Under the pieces are notes generated by a model. The model did not search any database. It was not told where the DNA came from and saw nothing but the letters and a program-made list of their open reading frames with translations. Shown here piece by piece: positions 1 to 8,098 of a stretch of 44,542 bases of DNA (positions are counted from its first letter, which is position 1; every line of letters starts with the position of its first letter). The position numbers and the translations under genes were made by a program. This stretch comes from Pseudomonas graminis (GTDB lineage Bacteria > Pseudomonadota > Gammaproteobacteria > Pseudomonadales > Pseudomonadaceae), in assembly GCF_004364335.1 (NCBI RefSeq), contig NZ_SOCR01000021.1, positions 1-44,542 of the forward strand, written 5' to 3'.

Positions 1-306
1 CTGGCAAAGCTGCACCTGCGGCACATGGTCGGCGGGCATTCGGAGCGGGTGAGCGACGAAGTGGTGCTGCGTTTCGAATTCCCGGAGCGGCCGGGCGCGC
101 TGTTCAACTTTCTGAACAAGCTGGGGGGGAAATGGAATATTTCGATGTTCCACTATCGCAACCATGGCGCCGCAGATGGCCGGGTGGTGGCGGGCCTGGT
201 GGTGCCAGAGGATGAGCGGCATCTGGTGCCGCAGGCATTGGCGGAGATAGGTTATCCGTATTGGGACGAGACCAAGAACCCGGCGTACAAACTGTTTTTG
301 GGGTGA
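1..306 (+). CDS. ilvA: Threonine dehydratase (threonine deaminase), C-terminal fragment
   Basis: The reading frame is open from base 1 and ends at TGA 304-306, so only about the last 101 residues are present; the start and the PLP domain lie outside the window. The visible part is a C-terminal ACT-like regulatory domain: a beta strand around VVLRFEFPERPGAL, then FLNKLGGKWNISMFHYRNHG, and the terminal IGYPYWDETKNPAYKLFLG, which is typical of biosynthetic IlvA. The enzyme converts threonine to 2-oxobutyrate in isoleucine synthesis, and this domain binds isoleucine and valine as effectors. The gene is followed by a REP inverted pair and faces the DUF2242 gene. A catabolic dehydratase is unlikely because those lack this tail. 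Confidence 0.9.
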   Translation: MAKLHLRHMVGGHSERVSDEVVLRFEFPERPGALFNFLNKLGGKWNISMFHYRNHGAADGRVVAGLVVPEDERHLVPQALAEIGYPYWDETKNPAYKLFLG

Positions 307-359
307 TGCCAGTTAGTGGTTGCCAGCGGCCCGGTGCTGTCTGACTGACGCCAGCTGCC

Positions 360-449
360 TGTAGGAGCCGGCTTGCTGGCGAACGCGCCGGGGCAACCAA
401 TTTTTGCGGCGGATGATCAACCGCGTTCGCCAGCAAGCCGGCTCCTACA
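360..449. repeat. REP pair (REPIN/BIME-like), two inverted arms
   Basis: Two perfect 28-bp arms, 360-387 and 422-449, are reverse complements separated by 34 bp. Each arm begins or ends with the GTAGGAGCC/GGCTCCTAC type tail and contains its own small hairpin (GCCGGC-TT-GCTGGC). This is the usual structure of Pseudomonas REP doublets mobilised by RAYT transposases. It lies between the convergent 3' ends of ilvA and the DUF2242 gene, a common position, where it may also protect or end transcripts. Confidence 0.85.
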
Positions 450-551
450 AGGTAGGTTGAGCCCTAGAGCTGCAGCAAGTCGGCGAAATGCAACCGGGTG
501 CTACGCCTCAAACACCGCCAGAGCGCGGGACAAGCCACACGCCTACAGGGT

Positions 552-1439
552 TCACTGCGCTGGCGTTGACTCAGCCGCTGGCGCAGCGCTCGGCTCGGTG
601 GTCGTAGCCGGTGCAGGCGTCGTGGCTGGAGCGGCCTCGGCAGGCGTTGCTGTTTCGGCCTTCAAGGGTTCCGGTTCGGCAGGTGCAGGCATCGGTTCGC
701 TGCTATGCTCGGCAGCGGCCGCAGGCTGAGTCGCAGGGGTCGCCAATGGCGCGGGTGCCACAGGCGCGGCGGGTGCTGGCGTGGCCGGCGCTGCTGCGGC
801 AGGTGCAGCAGCGGGTTTTTGCTCGGTCAACGCCGCCGGCTTGCCCGGCACCGGCTCAGGCATACCAAGGTCGGTCTTGGGCTTCTCTTCGATGTGCGCG
901 GCCTTCTTCAATTCCGGCGGCAGGAAGTTTTCCACCAGCGCGAAGAAGCGATCATAGAACTTGGGCTACGCCACGGTTTCACTGGCGACCTTGACCATCG
1001 AGTCGTCTGTCGAACCAATGGGCATCGACACCGAACCCAGCACGCCCACCCCCAGGCTCGCGGAGTTGTTGACCTTCTTCAACGCATAGCGATCCTGCAG
1101 CGCGTTGGCGAACATCGTGGTCCGTTTATCGGCACTGCCGTCCGGGGCGCACACCACGTTGAAGCTGATCTCCATGTGGGTTTCGCCGGTCTGCTGGAAG
1201 CTTTTATGGCCGCTGATCACTTTGGGATCGCTGCTGGTAATGATGTAGCCCTGGCTCAGCAGCGCGCGGCGGGCCGCTTCGCAGGTGGCGGCATCCGAGA
1301 CCGGGTAGTTGCGGGAGAACGTCCCGGCATCGTCGAAATTCTCATGCTCATAGACCGTCGGTTTCTTCGACGAGCAGCCTGCGGCAGCCAGCAGGGTGAT
1401 CACCCAGCATGCGGTACGAAAGCTCAGTAATTTAGGCAT
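552..1439 (-). pseudogene. DUF2242 family lipoprotein gene interrupted by an in-frame TAG
   Basis: The start is ATG 1437-1439, preceded by an AGGA-type ribosome site. The protein opens with a lipoprotein signal peptide ending LLAAAGCSS, so Cys would be lipidated. Its body (YEHENFDDAGTFSRNYPVSD, then SHKSFQQTGETHMEISFNVVC-like segments and ASLGVGVLGSVSMPIGSTDDSM) matches the Pseudomonas DUF2242 family as I remember it. A TAG at 966-968 stops the frame after SETVA. The same frame then continues without interruption as PKFYDRFFALVENFLPPELKKA and a long Pro/Ala-rich tail to TGA 552-554. The part after the stop still looks conserved, so the stop looks recent. It could be a nonsense mutation (CAG or GAG to TAG), a sequencing error, or a natural truncation yielding about 157 residues. 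The function of the family is unknown. Confidence 0.75.
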
Positions 1440-1700
1440 CAAACATCCTGGGGCAATTGGTCGACTGAAAGTGGACCGGAGAAAACGCCGGTAAGTCTGC
1501 AACAAGCCTGCCATGGGATCAACGCAGAGTTTGCAACCGTATGGATACATCGAAATGGCAACTGTGCACGGGGCCTGCTCGCGTGGGCCTGTCAGGGCAG
1601 CGCGGGGTGCGCTGATAAGACCGCAACAGGATCGGAAAAGTCGCCACGCCGGGTCTGGCGTCGATCGCTCGACGGCTCCCAGCCCGGCATCCAATGCGCC

Positions 1701-2966
1701 TCAGACCTCGCCGTGCACCAGTTTTACGCCGAGGAATTCCAGCGCCCGCCAGTAGCCGGGGTAGGTTTTGCCGACGCACTCCGGATCCTGAATCCGCACG
1801 CCTGCCACCTTCAAGCCGGCCAGCGCGAAACACATGGCGATGCGATGGTCGGAGTGAGTGTTGATCAAGGCATCGCTGCTGGTGCCCGCCAGACTCGGGT
1901 CAGAGGCGACCAACAGATCATCGCCTTCTACCGAGGCCAAGCCGGGCCGGACCTGGTTCAGGCCATCGTGCAGCGCCTGAACCCGATCGCATTCCTTGAC
2001 CCGCAGGTTGGCCAGATCGACGAAGCGCACGGGCGTCTCGTTGAAGGCTGCCAACACCGCCAGCGTAGGAATCGCGTCCTGCATCTGTGAGCCATTGATA
2101 ACCGCAGGCATCTTCGGAAACTGCGCGATCACTTCCATGGCCTTGGCGTCTGGCTGAGTGAACGCCTCCCCCGCCACGCCCAGGTCGATCTTGCCGCCCG
2201 TCAATGCCTCGGCAGCCCACAAATAGGTCGCCGCCGAAGCATCGGGCTCAATCTGGTAATCGCAGGCGGTGTACCCCGTCGGCGCAACCCGCCACAACGC
2301 GTCATCCAGCACCTCGACCTCGGCACCAAAAGCACGCATGCAGGCGATGGTCAGGTCAATGTAGCCGCGTGCACCGATTTCCTTGCCGGTCAGCGCCACT
2401 TCAATCGGCGCATCGCCACAGGCTGCCACCATCAACAGCGCAGAGACGTACTGACTCGACAGGCCACCGTCGATTTCGAACCGTGTGGCAGTGATCGAAC
2501 CCGTCCCGTGCACCACGACCGGAGGGCAACCGGTGGCGCTTTCCGCGTTCAGGCCGCCTTTGCGCAAGGCCTCCAGCAACGGGCCGATCGGGCGCTTCTG
2601 CATGTAGTGATCGCCGTCGAGCGTGACGGTGCCGTTCACCGTGCACACCGCCGCTGTCAGGAACCGCACCGCCGTCCCGGCATTACCGAGGAACAACGCG
2701 TCTCGGGGTGCCTCTAGATGCCCGCTGCTGGTGACGACGAAACTGGTGTCGTCTGGCTCATCGATGGTTACGCCCATCTGCCGCAGGGCATTGGACATGT
2801 GCCGGGTGTCGTCGCTTTTCAGCGCACCGCGCAAGTGGCTGGTGCCCTTGGCGAGGGCAGCCAGGAGCAGCGCGCGGTTGGTGATGGACTTCGAGCCGGG
2901 CGGCGACACATGGCCTGTCAGCGGTACGCCCGGCGGGATGACAGTGATGGTTTGGTTCATGCCCAT
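1701..2966 (-). CDS. aroA: 3-phosphoshikimate 1-carboxyvinyltransferase (EPSP synthase), stand-alone
   Basis: AroA joins phosphoenolpyruvate to shikimate-3-phosphate in the shikimate pathway, in the cytoplasm. Family signatures include PPGSKSITNRALLLAALAKG near residues 22-41, LFLGNAGTAVRF at 91-102, SSQYVSALLM, and the late HSDHRIAMCFALAGL. I start at ATG 2964-2966 (MGMNQTIT) because GGAG lies nine bases upstream; ATG 2958-2960 is the alternative. The longer open frame begins 12 codons earlier without a better site. The chosen protein is 421 residues, the usual length. Many Pseudomonas carry their main EPSP synthase fused or next to tyrA; here there is no tyrA neighbour, so this is probably a second, monofunctional copy. 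In the NAGTA-R motif the usual Pro101 is Phe (see findings). Confidence 0.9.
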   Translation of the reverse strand: MGMNQTITVIPPGVPLTGHVSPPGSKSITNRALLLAALAKGTSHLRGALKSDDTRHMSNALRQMGVTIDEPDDTSFVVTSSGHLEAPRDALFLGNAGTAVRFLTAAVCTVNGTVTLDGDHYMQKRPIGPLLEALRKGGLNAESATGCPPVVVHGTGSITATRFEIDGGLSSQYVSALLMVAACGDAPIEVALTGKEIGARGYIDLTIACMRAFGAEVEVLDDALWRVAPTGYTACDYQIEPDASAATYLWAAEALTGGKIDLGVAGEAFTQPDAKAMEVIAQFPKMPAVINGSQMQDAIPTLAVLAAFNETPVRFVDLANLRVKECDRVQALHDGLNQVRPGLASVEGDDLLVASDPSLAGTSSDALINTHSDHRIAMCFALAGLKVAGVRIQDPECVGKTYPGYWRALEFLGVKLVHGEV

Positions 2967-3094
2967 GGTCCAGCTCTCCAAATTCGAAATCAGGCACCGC
3001 ACAGCGCCGCGTTAACAGCCGGCGATGATGGCATTTATCGCCGAGCTCTGCAGCATCCAGCGCCACAGGCGAAGCTTTCGCCAAATCGCAGGCA

Positions 3095-3121
3095 CAAAAA
3101 AAGCGATCCTGGGATCGCTTT
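3095..3121 (-). terminator. Rho-independent terminator of the tRNA operon
   Basis: Ten-base arms AAAGCGATCC (3100-3109) and GGATCGCTTT (3112-3121) form a hairpin; on the minus strand it is followed by a run of seven T (complement of 3096-3102). It lies 42 bases past the 3' end of the last tRNA-Asp. Confidence 0.85.
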
Positions 3122-3162
3122 CTCTGTTGCTTCGAGGAGTTCAAGGGCCTCGAAGCTATGTA

Positions 3163-3239
3163 TGGCGCAGCGGACGGGACTCGAACCCGCGACCCCCGGC
3201 GTGACAGGCCGGTATTCTAACCGACTGAACTACCGCTGC
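3163..3239 (-). tRNA. tRNA-Asp (GTC), distal copy
   Basis: A 77-nt tRNA read on the minus strand from GCAGCGG at 3239 to an encoded CCA (3163-3165). The anticodon loop CCTGTCACG gives anticodon GTC, and the T arm GGTTCGAGTCC is canonical. It is identical, as far as I can read, to the proximal copy. Confidence 0.97.
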
Positions 3240-3361
3240 TTGTCGCACAGACTTTCATCTGCTTAACGCTGTTGGAACCGACCCTTGGGCCTGCTCCGTA
3301 AAACACTGACCGAAAACCTTGGCTTTCAATCTCAAACCGGGAAAACCCGATTCGGAAAATA

Positions 3362-3438
3362 TGGCGCAGCGGACGGGACTCGAACCCGCGACCCCCGGCG
3401 TGACAGGCCGGTATTCTAACCGACTGAACTACCGCTGC
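3362..3438 (-). tRNA. tRNA-Asp (GTC), proximal copy
   Basis: A 77-nt tRNA, 5' end at 3438 and encoded CCA at 3362-3364, with the same sequence as the copy at 3163-3239. The spacer that follows each copy is partly similar (both contain an ACTTTC core), suggesting a tandem duplication of tRNA plus spacer. Confidence 0.97.
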
Positions 3439-3521
3439 GCATTGCGTGGACTTTCGTCCTGCTGAATCTCAGTAACATTCAACACGTACAGCGTTTAATG
3501 CAGCTTTTAAGCACTCAACGA

Positions 3522-3597
3522 TGGTGGGTGATGACGGGATCGAACCGCCGACCCTCTGCTTGTAAGGCAGATGCTCTCCCGGCTGAGCTAATCACCC
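3522..3597 (-). tRNA. tRNA-Val (TAC)
   Basis: A 76-nt tRNA beginning GGGTGAT at 3597 and ending in encoded CCA at 3522-3524. The anticodon loop CCTTACAAG gives TAC. It closely resembles E. coli tRNA-Val. It is the first gene of the three-tRNA transcript. Confidence 0.97.
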
Positions 3598-3617
3598 TTG
3601 CTTCGCTGAGGCCGCGA

Positions 3618-3646
3618 AATTTACGCAGGTGACGAACCTAAGTCAA
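3618..3646 (-). promoter_or_regulatory. Sigma-70 promoter of the tRNA-Val/Asp/Asp operon
   Basis: Minus-strand -35 TTGACT (3641-3646) and -10 TAAATT (3618-3623) are separated by exactly 17 bases. The -10 is followed by a GC-rich discriminator (CGCGGCC), the usual feature of stringently controlled stable-RNA promoters. The -10 lies about 20 bases upstream of the tRNA-Val 5' end. Confidence 0.8.
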
Positions 3647-3712
3647 TAGCCTGCTTGAAGTTTTTTTCAAAAGAGCCATTTTTGGCAGGAAGCGTGAAGC
3701 TGCACATCAGGA

Positions 3713-3741
3713 ACAAAAAAGCGAGCCCCGAGGCTCGCTTT
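3713..3741 (-). terminator. Rho-independent terminator after metZ
   Basis: Arms AAAGCGAGCC (3718-3727) and GGCTCGCTTT (3732-3741) with a four-base loop, followed on the minus strand by a T run (complement of 3715-3720). It lies 17 bases after the metZ stop codon. Confidence 0.85.
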
Positions 3742-3758
3742 CTTGTTCAGGCACTTGC

Positions 3759-4970
3759 TTACAATGCAGCCAGACCCCGCGCGAGATCCGCCTGCAGGTC
3801 AGCAACGTCTTCCAGTCCTACCGCGACGCGGATCAGGCTGTCACGAATGCCGGCGGCCTCACGTTCTTGCGGCGACAGCCGACCGTGGGACGTGGTGCTC
3901 GGATGGGTGATGGTGGTCTTGGTGTCGCCCAGGTTGGCGGTAATCGAGATCAGCCGCGTGGCATCGATGAAACGCCATGCGCCGTCCTTGCCACCCTTGA
4001 CCTCAAAGCTCACCACCGCCCCAAACGCCTTTTGTTGACGCTTGGCCAGCCCATGCTGCGCGTGACTCTCGAGACCGGAGTAATGCACCTTCTCGATGCC
4101 CTCCTGCCGTTCGAGCCACTGCGCCAGCTCAAGGGCGCTCTGGCAATGGGCACGCATGCGGATGTTCAGGGTTTCGAGGCCCTTGAGGAACAGCCAGGCG
4201 TTGAACGGGCTCAGGCTCGGGCCCGCGGTGCGCAGGAAGCCCACCACTTCTTTCATCAGTTCGCTGCGACCGACCACCACGCCACCCATGGCGCGGCCCT
4301 GACCGTCGATGAACTTGGTTGCCGAGTGCACGACCACGTCTGCACCCATGCGCAGCGGTTGCTGCAGGGCCGGTGTGCAGAAGCAGTTATCGACCACCAG
4401 CAGCGTGCCCTTGGCGTGGGCGATTTCCGCCAGGGCATTGATGTCAACCAGCTCCGCCAACGGGTTGGAGGGCGACTCGACAAACAACATTTTGGTATTC
4501 GGTTTGATCGCCGCTTCCCAGCCGGACAATTCGGCGAGGGGGACGTAATCGACCTCGACCCCGAAGCGCTTGAAGTACTTTTCAAACAGACTGATGGTCG
4601 AACCGAACACGCTTTTCGACACGAGCACATGGTCGCCGGCGCTGCAGAAGCTCATCACCGTGGCGAGGATGGCGGACATCCCGGTGGACGTCGCCACTGC
4701 CTGCTCGCCGCCTTCCAGTGCTGCCATGCGCTCTTCGAACGAGGCCACGGTCGGGTTGGTGTAGCGCGAATAGACGTTGCCGGGGATTTCTCCGGCGAAG
4801 GTCGCGGCCGCCTCGGCTGCCGTACGGAACACGTAGCTGGACGTGAAAAACAGTGGATCGCTGTGCTCGCGTTCCGGCGTGCGGTGCTGACCGGCACGAA
4901 CCGCGAGGGTGTCGAAACCGACGCCCTCGAGATCGCTGTCCAGTCGACCGGCATCCCATTCCTGAGTCAT
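3759..4970 (-). CDS. metZ: O-succinylhomoserine sulfhydrylase
   Basis: A PLP enzyme of the Cys/Met metabolism family that makes homocysteine directly from O-succinylhomoserine and sulfide, bypassing cystathionine; this is the Pseudomonas route to methionine. The 403-residue protein shows SSYVFRTAAEAAATFAG, YSRYTNPTVASFEERMAALEGGE, SPSNPLAELVDI, and the PLP lysine in SATKFIDGQGR (K219 by count). The C-terminal LGDTKTTITHPSTTSHG is diagnostic of the family. It follows purF by 21 bases and ends the long operon-like block, with a terminator behind it. MetB or MetC is a formal alternative, but the motif set and the purF neighbourhood match MetZ. Confidence 0.95.
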   Translation of the reverse strand: MTQEWDAGRLDSDLEGVGFDTLAVRAGQHRTPEREHSDPLFFTSSYVFRTAAEAAATFAGEIPGNVYSRYTNPTVASFEERMAALEGGEQAVATSTGMSAILATVMSFCSAGDHVLVSKSVFGSTISLFEKYFKRFGVEVDYVPLAELSGWEAAIKPNTKMLFVESPSNPLAELVDINALAEIAHAKGTLLVVDNCFCTPALQQPLRMGADVVVHSATKFIDGQGRAMGGVVVGRSELMKEVVGFLRTAGPSLSPFNAWLFLKGLETLNIRMRAHCQSALELAQWLERQEGIEKVHYSGLESHAQHGLAKRQQKAFGAVVSFEVKGGKDGAWRFIDATRLISITANLGDTKTTITHPSTTSHGRLSPQEREAAGIRDSLIRVAVGLEDVADLQADLARGLAAL

Positions 4971-4991
4971 GCCGCCTGCTCCTTGTCTGGA

Positions 4992-6500
4992 TTAGTTGTT
5001 GTACAGATCGATGATCGCGCTCACCGCCTGAGTCTTGACCTTGGAGGCGTCGTTGCGAGCCTGCTCGATCTTGTTCAGGTAATGCTCGTCGATATCACCG
5101 GTCACGTACTTGCCGTCGAAGACCGAGCAGTCAAAATTGTCGATCTTGATCTTTTTGCTGCCACTCACCGCCTCGATCAGGTCATTCAAGTCCTGATAGA
5201 CCAGCCAGTCGGCACCGATGAGGTCGGCCACGTCCTGGGTGGAACGGTTGTGAGCGATCAGCTCGTGGGCACTCGGCATGTCGATGCCGTAGACGTTGGG
5301 GAAGCGCACGGCCGGGGCCGCGGAACAGAAATACACGTTCTTGGCGCCGGCTTCACGGGCCATCTGGATGATCTGCTTGCACGTGGTGCCGCGAACGATG
5401 GAGTCGTCCACCAGCATTACGTTCTTGCCACGGAATTCCAGTTCGATCGCGTTGAGCTTCTGGCGCACGGATTTTTTCCGCGCGGCCTGGCCCGGCATGA
5501 TGAAGGTGCGGCCGATGTAGCGGTTCTTGACGAAGCCTTCGCGGAACTTCACGCCCAGGTGGTTAGCCAGTTCCAGCGCCGCCGTGCGGCTGGTGTCCGG
5601 AATCGGGATGACAACGTCGATGTCGTGATCAGGACGCTCGCGCAGGATCTTGTCCGCCAGCTTCTCGCCCATGCGCAGACGCGCCTTGTAGACCGAGATG
5701 CCGTCGATGATCGAATCCGGACGCGCCAGGTAGACGTGCTCGAAGATGCACGGGGCGTATTTCGGGTTAGTGGCGCACTGACGGGTGTGCAGCTTACCGT
5801 CTTCGGTGATGTACACCGCTTCGCCCGGGGCGAGGTCACGAATCAGGGTGAAACCGAGCACGTCCAGGGAAACGCTCTCGGACGCGATCATGTACTCGAC
5901 GCCTTCGTCGGTGTGACGCTGACCGAAGACGATCGGGCGGATGGCGTCCGGGTCGCGGAAACCGACGATGCCGTAACCGGTGATCATCGCCACGACCGCG
6001 TAACCGCCACGGCAGCGCTTATGCACGTCGGCGACGGCAGCGAAGATGTCTTCTTCGGTCGGCTGCAACTTGCCGCGCACAGCCAGCTCGTGGGCGAACA
6101 CGTTGAGCAGGACTTCGGAGTCGGAGTTGGTGTTGACGTGGCGCAGGTCGGATTCGAAAATCTCCTTGGCCAACTGCTCGACGTTGGTCAGATTGCCGTT
6201 GTGCGCCAGGGTGATGCCGTAAGGCGAGTTGACGTAGAACGGCTGGGCTTCGGCGGAAGTGGAGCTGCCCGCCGTTGGATAACGTACGTGACCAATGCCC
6301 ATGTGCCCGATCAGACGCTGCATATGGCGCTGGTGGAACACATCACGCACCAGACCGTTGTCCTTGCGCAGAAACAACCGGCCGTCATGGCTGGTCACGA
6401 TACCGGCAGCGTCCTGGCCGCGGTGCTGGAGGACGGTGAGCGCGTCATAAAGCGCCTGATTGACGTTCGACTTGCCGACGATACCGACGATGCCACACAT
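4992..6500 (-). CDS. purF: Amidophosphoribosyltransferase
   Basis: PurF makes 5-phosphoribosylamine from PRPP and glutamine, the first step of purine synthesis. The N-terminal glutaminase domain begins MCGIVGI, with Cys2 as the exposed nucleophile after Met removal; I therefore use ATG 6498-6500 rather than the upstream TTG of the open frame. Further signatures are RGQDAAGI, VRYPTAGSS, AHNGNLTN, NTNSDSEVLLN and the PRPP loop VMLVDDSIVRGTT. At 502 residues the length is normal. It lies 12 bases after cvpA, the arrangement known from E. coli cvpA-purF, so the two are almost certainly cotranscribed. Confidence 0.98.
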   Translation of the reverse strand: MCGIVGIVGKSNVNQALYDALTVLQHRGQDAAGIVTSHDGRLFLRKDNGLVRDVFHQRHMQRLIGHMGIGHVRYPTAGSSTSAEAQPFYVNSPYGITLAHNGNLTNVEQLAKEIFESDLRHVNTNSDSEVLLNVFAHELAVRGKLQPTEEDIFAAVADVHKRCRGGYAVVAMITGYGIVGFRDPDAIRPIVFGQRHTDEGVEYMIASESVSLDVLGFTLIRDLAPGEAVYITEDGKLHTRQCATNPKYAPCIFEHVYLARPDSIIDGISVYKARLRMGEKLADKILRERPDHDIDVVIPIPDTSRTAALELANHLGVKFREGFVKNRYIGRTFIMPGQAARKKSVRQKLNAIELEFRGKNVMLVDDSIVRGTTCKQIIQMAREAGAKNVYFCSAAPAVRFPNVYGIDMPSAHELIAHNRSTQDVADLIGADWLVYQDLNDLIEAVSGSKKIKIDNFDCSVFDGKYVTGDIDEHYLNKIEQARNDASKVKTQAVSAIIDLYNN

Positions 6501-6512
6501 GCGACACAACCC

Positions 6513-7100
6513 CTACTTAGTGGAACTGGATTTACCGAACACTTCCGGCGGCGTTGTAGGCGGCAGGAGGTGATCCTTGAACGGGATGTCAACAGGTACG
6601 CTGACTCCGCTGGCGAGCCACTTGCTGGACATCCCGAGAATCAGGTTTTTCGACCAGTCAGCGACCATGACAAATTGCGGGAGCAGCCTTGACTGCTGCC
6701 ACCATTGATCCTGTTGCACCGGGCCCAGGCTCAACAGCCCGACCGCGACGACAACCAGCAAGGCTCCGCGCGCCGCGCCGAAGACCATGCCCAGAAAACG
6801 ATCGGTCCCGGACAGCCCGGTGACGCGAATCAGTTCTCCAATCAGAAAGTTGACCATGGCGCCGACCAGCAGCGTGGCGACGAAAAGAATGGTGCAGCCC
6901 GCAATCACGCGCGCCGAAGGTGCTTCGATGTAGTTGACCAGATACTGGGCCAGCGAGCCGCCAAACATCCAGGCGACGGCACCTGCGATGATCCACGTCA
7001 GCAAGGACAGTGCTTCTTTGACGAAGCCGCGCTTGAGACTGATCAAAGCGGAGATGGCGACAATTGCAATGATCGCCCAGTCAACCGGAGTAAATGACAC
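6513..7100 (-). CDS. cvpA: CvpA family inner-membrane protein
   Basis: A 195-residue membrane protein of the colicin V production family. Four hydrophobic segments can be seen: VDWAIIAIVAISALISL at the N terminus, a segment around LLTWIIAGAVAWMFGG, VIAGCTILFVATLLVGAMV, and GALLVVVAVGLLSLG. The loop TDRFLGMVFGAARG is the best-conserved family stretch. The C-terminal 60 residues are soluble. In enterobacteria CvpA is linked to colicin V export and envelope stress tolerance; its molecular activity is unclear. It is the gene before purF, 12 bases upstream, and has its own likely promoter. Confidence 0.93.
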   Translation of the reverse strand: MSFTPVDWAIIAIVAISALISLKRGFVKEALSLLTWIIAGAVAWMFGGSLAQYLVNYIEAPSARVIAGCTILFVATLLVGAMVNFLIGELIRVTGLSGTDRFLGMVFGAARGALLVVVAVGLLSLGPVQQDQWWQQSRLLPQFVMVADWSKNLILGMSSKWLASGVSVPVDIPFKDHLLPPTTPPEVFGKSSSTK

Positions 7101-7130
7101 GTCGCAGCCTACAGACTGATAAGGCGGCGG

Positions 7131-7159
7131 ATTTTAGCAGAGCACTCGCCTGCCGGTAA
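7131..7159 (-). promoter_or_regulatory. Candidate promoter for cvpA-purF
   Basis: On the minus strand an extended -10, TGC TAAAAT (hexamer 7131-7136), lies about 30 bases upstream of the cvpA ATG. A weak -35, TTACCG (7154-7159), sits 17 bases further up. The extended TG would compensate for the poor -35. Confidence 0.45.
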
Positions 7160-7265
7160 GCAGCGATTGCGGATGAAGGGCAATTAAGGCGAACTATTGG
7201 ACTTTGTTTAAGGTCGAGGCGAGTTAAACCCGAAATGGAGGGTGTCAGATCCGACCCCTTCCCTA

Positions 7266-7358
7266 GTAGGACCGGCTTTAGCCGGGAAGGCGGCAGTTGC
7301 CACACCGCGAAATCGAGGGTGGTTGATCCGGCCTCTTCCCGGCTAAAGCCGGTCCTAC
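7266..7358. repeat. REP pair of a second sequence family
   Basis: Perfect 24-bp inverted arms at 7266-7289 and 7335-7358, separated by 45 bp. Each arm holds a CCGGCTTTAGCCGG hairpin. The core differs from the REP at 360-449 (CTTTAG against CTTGCT), so a different subfamily is present. Imperfect direct repeats of the type GAGGGTG..GATCCG flank both arms. The element lies inside the dedD-cvpA interval of a same-strand gene series. Confidence 0.85.
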
Positions 7359-7390
7359 AAAGGAAGGCGCCCGGGCAGACGCAACGGAAC

Positions 7391-8095
7391 TTACTTACGC
7401 TCCGGCTGGAAACGCACGACGATGCCTTTGATTTTCTGCTGTTTTTCCAGCGTGTCGCGCAGACGATCCGCCTCGGCGCGCTCGATCACCGGTCCAACGA
7501 AGACACGGTTCACGCCATCGGAAGTGCGGATATAGGCGTTGTAGCCTTGAGTGCGCAGCGTCTTCTGCAGATTGTCGGCATTGGTACGGTTGGACAGGCT
7601 CGCCAGTTGCACCGACCATGTGACCGACAGACCATTGGCATCAACCCGGCTGGTTTCAGCCGCCGATGTGACAGGCGCTGGCGCTTGAGCCGGTGCAGGT
7701 GTCGCCGCCGGAGCAGGTTTCGCGGGCGCGGTCTGAACGGGCTTCGGTGCGGCAGCCACAGGCTTGGAAGGCGCGGGCGCAATGGGCATGGCAGGCGGCT
7801 GCTGGCTGGTGCGCTGTTGAACGGGCTGAGCAGGATGGGCGGACTGAGCAGGCTGCGTCAGTTCGTCATCGGTCGGCACCGGTTCCTGGGGCAATGGCTG
7901 CTGTTCAGGCACGCTGACCGGCTCAACCTTGATCTGCGAGGTGGCCGGCGCTTGCGGAGCGGCAGGCGCATCGACTTGCACACGGCGGGCTTCGTCTTGA
8001 CGCGAAAACAGCATCGGCAGAAAAATCACCGCGATGGCAATCAGCACCAATGCCCCAACCATGCGCTGTTTGTACGCTTTATCCAGCAAAGCCAT
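7391..8095 (-). CDS. dedD: SPOR-domain inner-membrane protein (DedD-like)
   Basis: A 234-residue bitopic protein. A short cytoplasmic N terminus (MALLDKAYKQRM) precedes one membrane helix (VGALVLIAIAVIFLPMLF, about 13-30). Then comes a long periplasmic linker rich in Pro, Ala and Gln, and a C-terminal SPOR domain from about residue 158 (WSVQLASLSNRTNADNLQKTLR ... VNRVFVGPVIERAEADRLRDTL). SPOR domains bind denuded peptidoglycan glycan strands at the septum, so the protein probably acts in cell division. It starts three bases after the folC stop; its ribosome site GGAAG lies in the folC end. The folC-dedD-cvpA-purF order is the standard gammaproteobacterial one. Confidence 0.9.
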   Translation of the reverse strand: MALLDKAYKQRMVGALVLIAIAVIFLPMLFSRQDEARRVQVDAPAAPQAPATSQIKVEPVSVPEQQPLPQEPVPTDDELTQPAQSAHPAQPVQQRTSQQPPAMPIAPAPSKPVAAAPKPVQTAPAKPAPAATPAPAQAPAPVTSAAETSRVDANGLSVTWSVQLASLSNRTNADNLQKTLRTQGYNAYIRTSDGVNRVFVGPVIERAEADRLRDTLEKQQKIKGIVVRFQPERK

Positions 8096-8098
8096 GTG

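Noticed and set aside
3867..6692. 941-codon plus-strand open frame
   Set aside because: Lies antisense to metZ and purF, both certain genes. High GC keeps such frames open; its residues (H, R, D, V rich) match no family.
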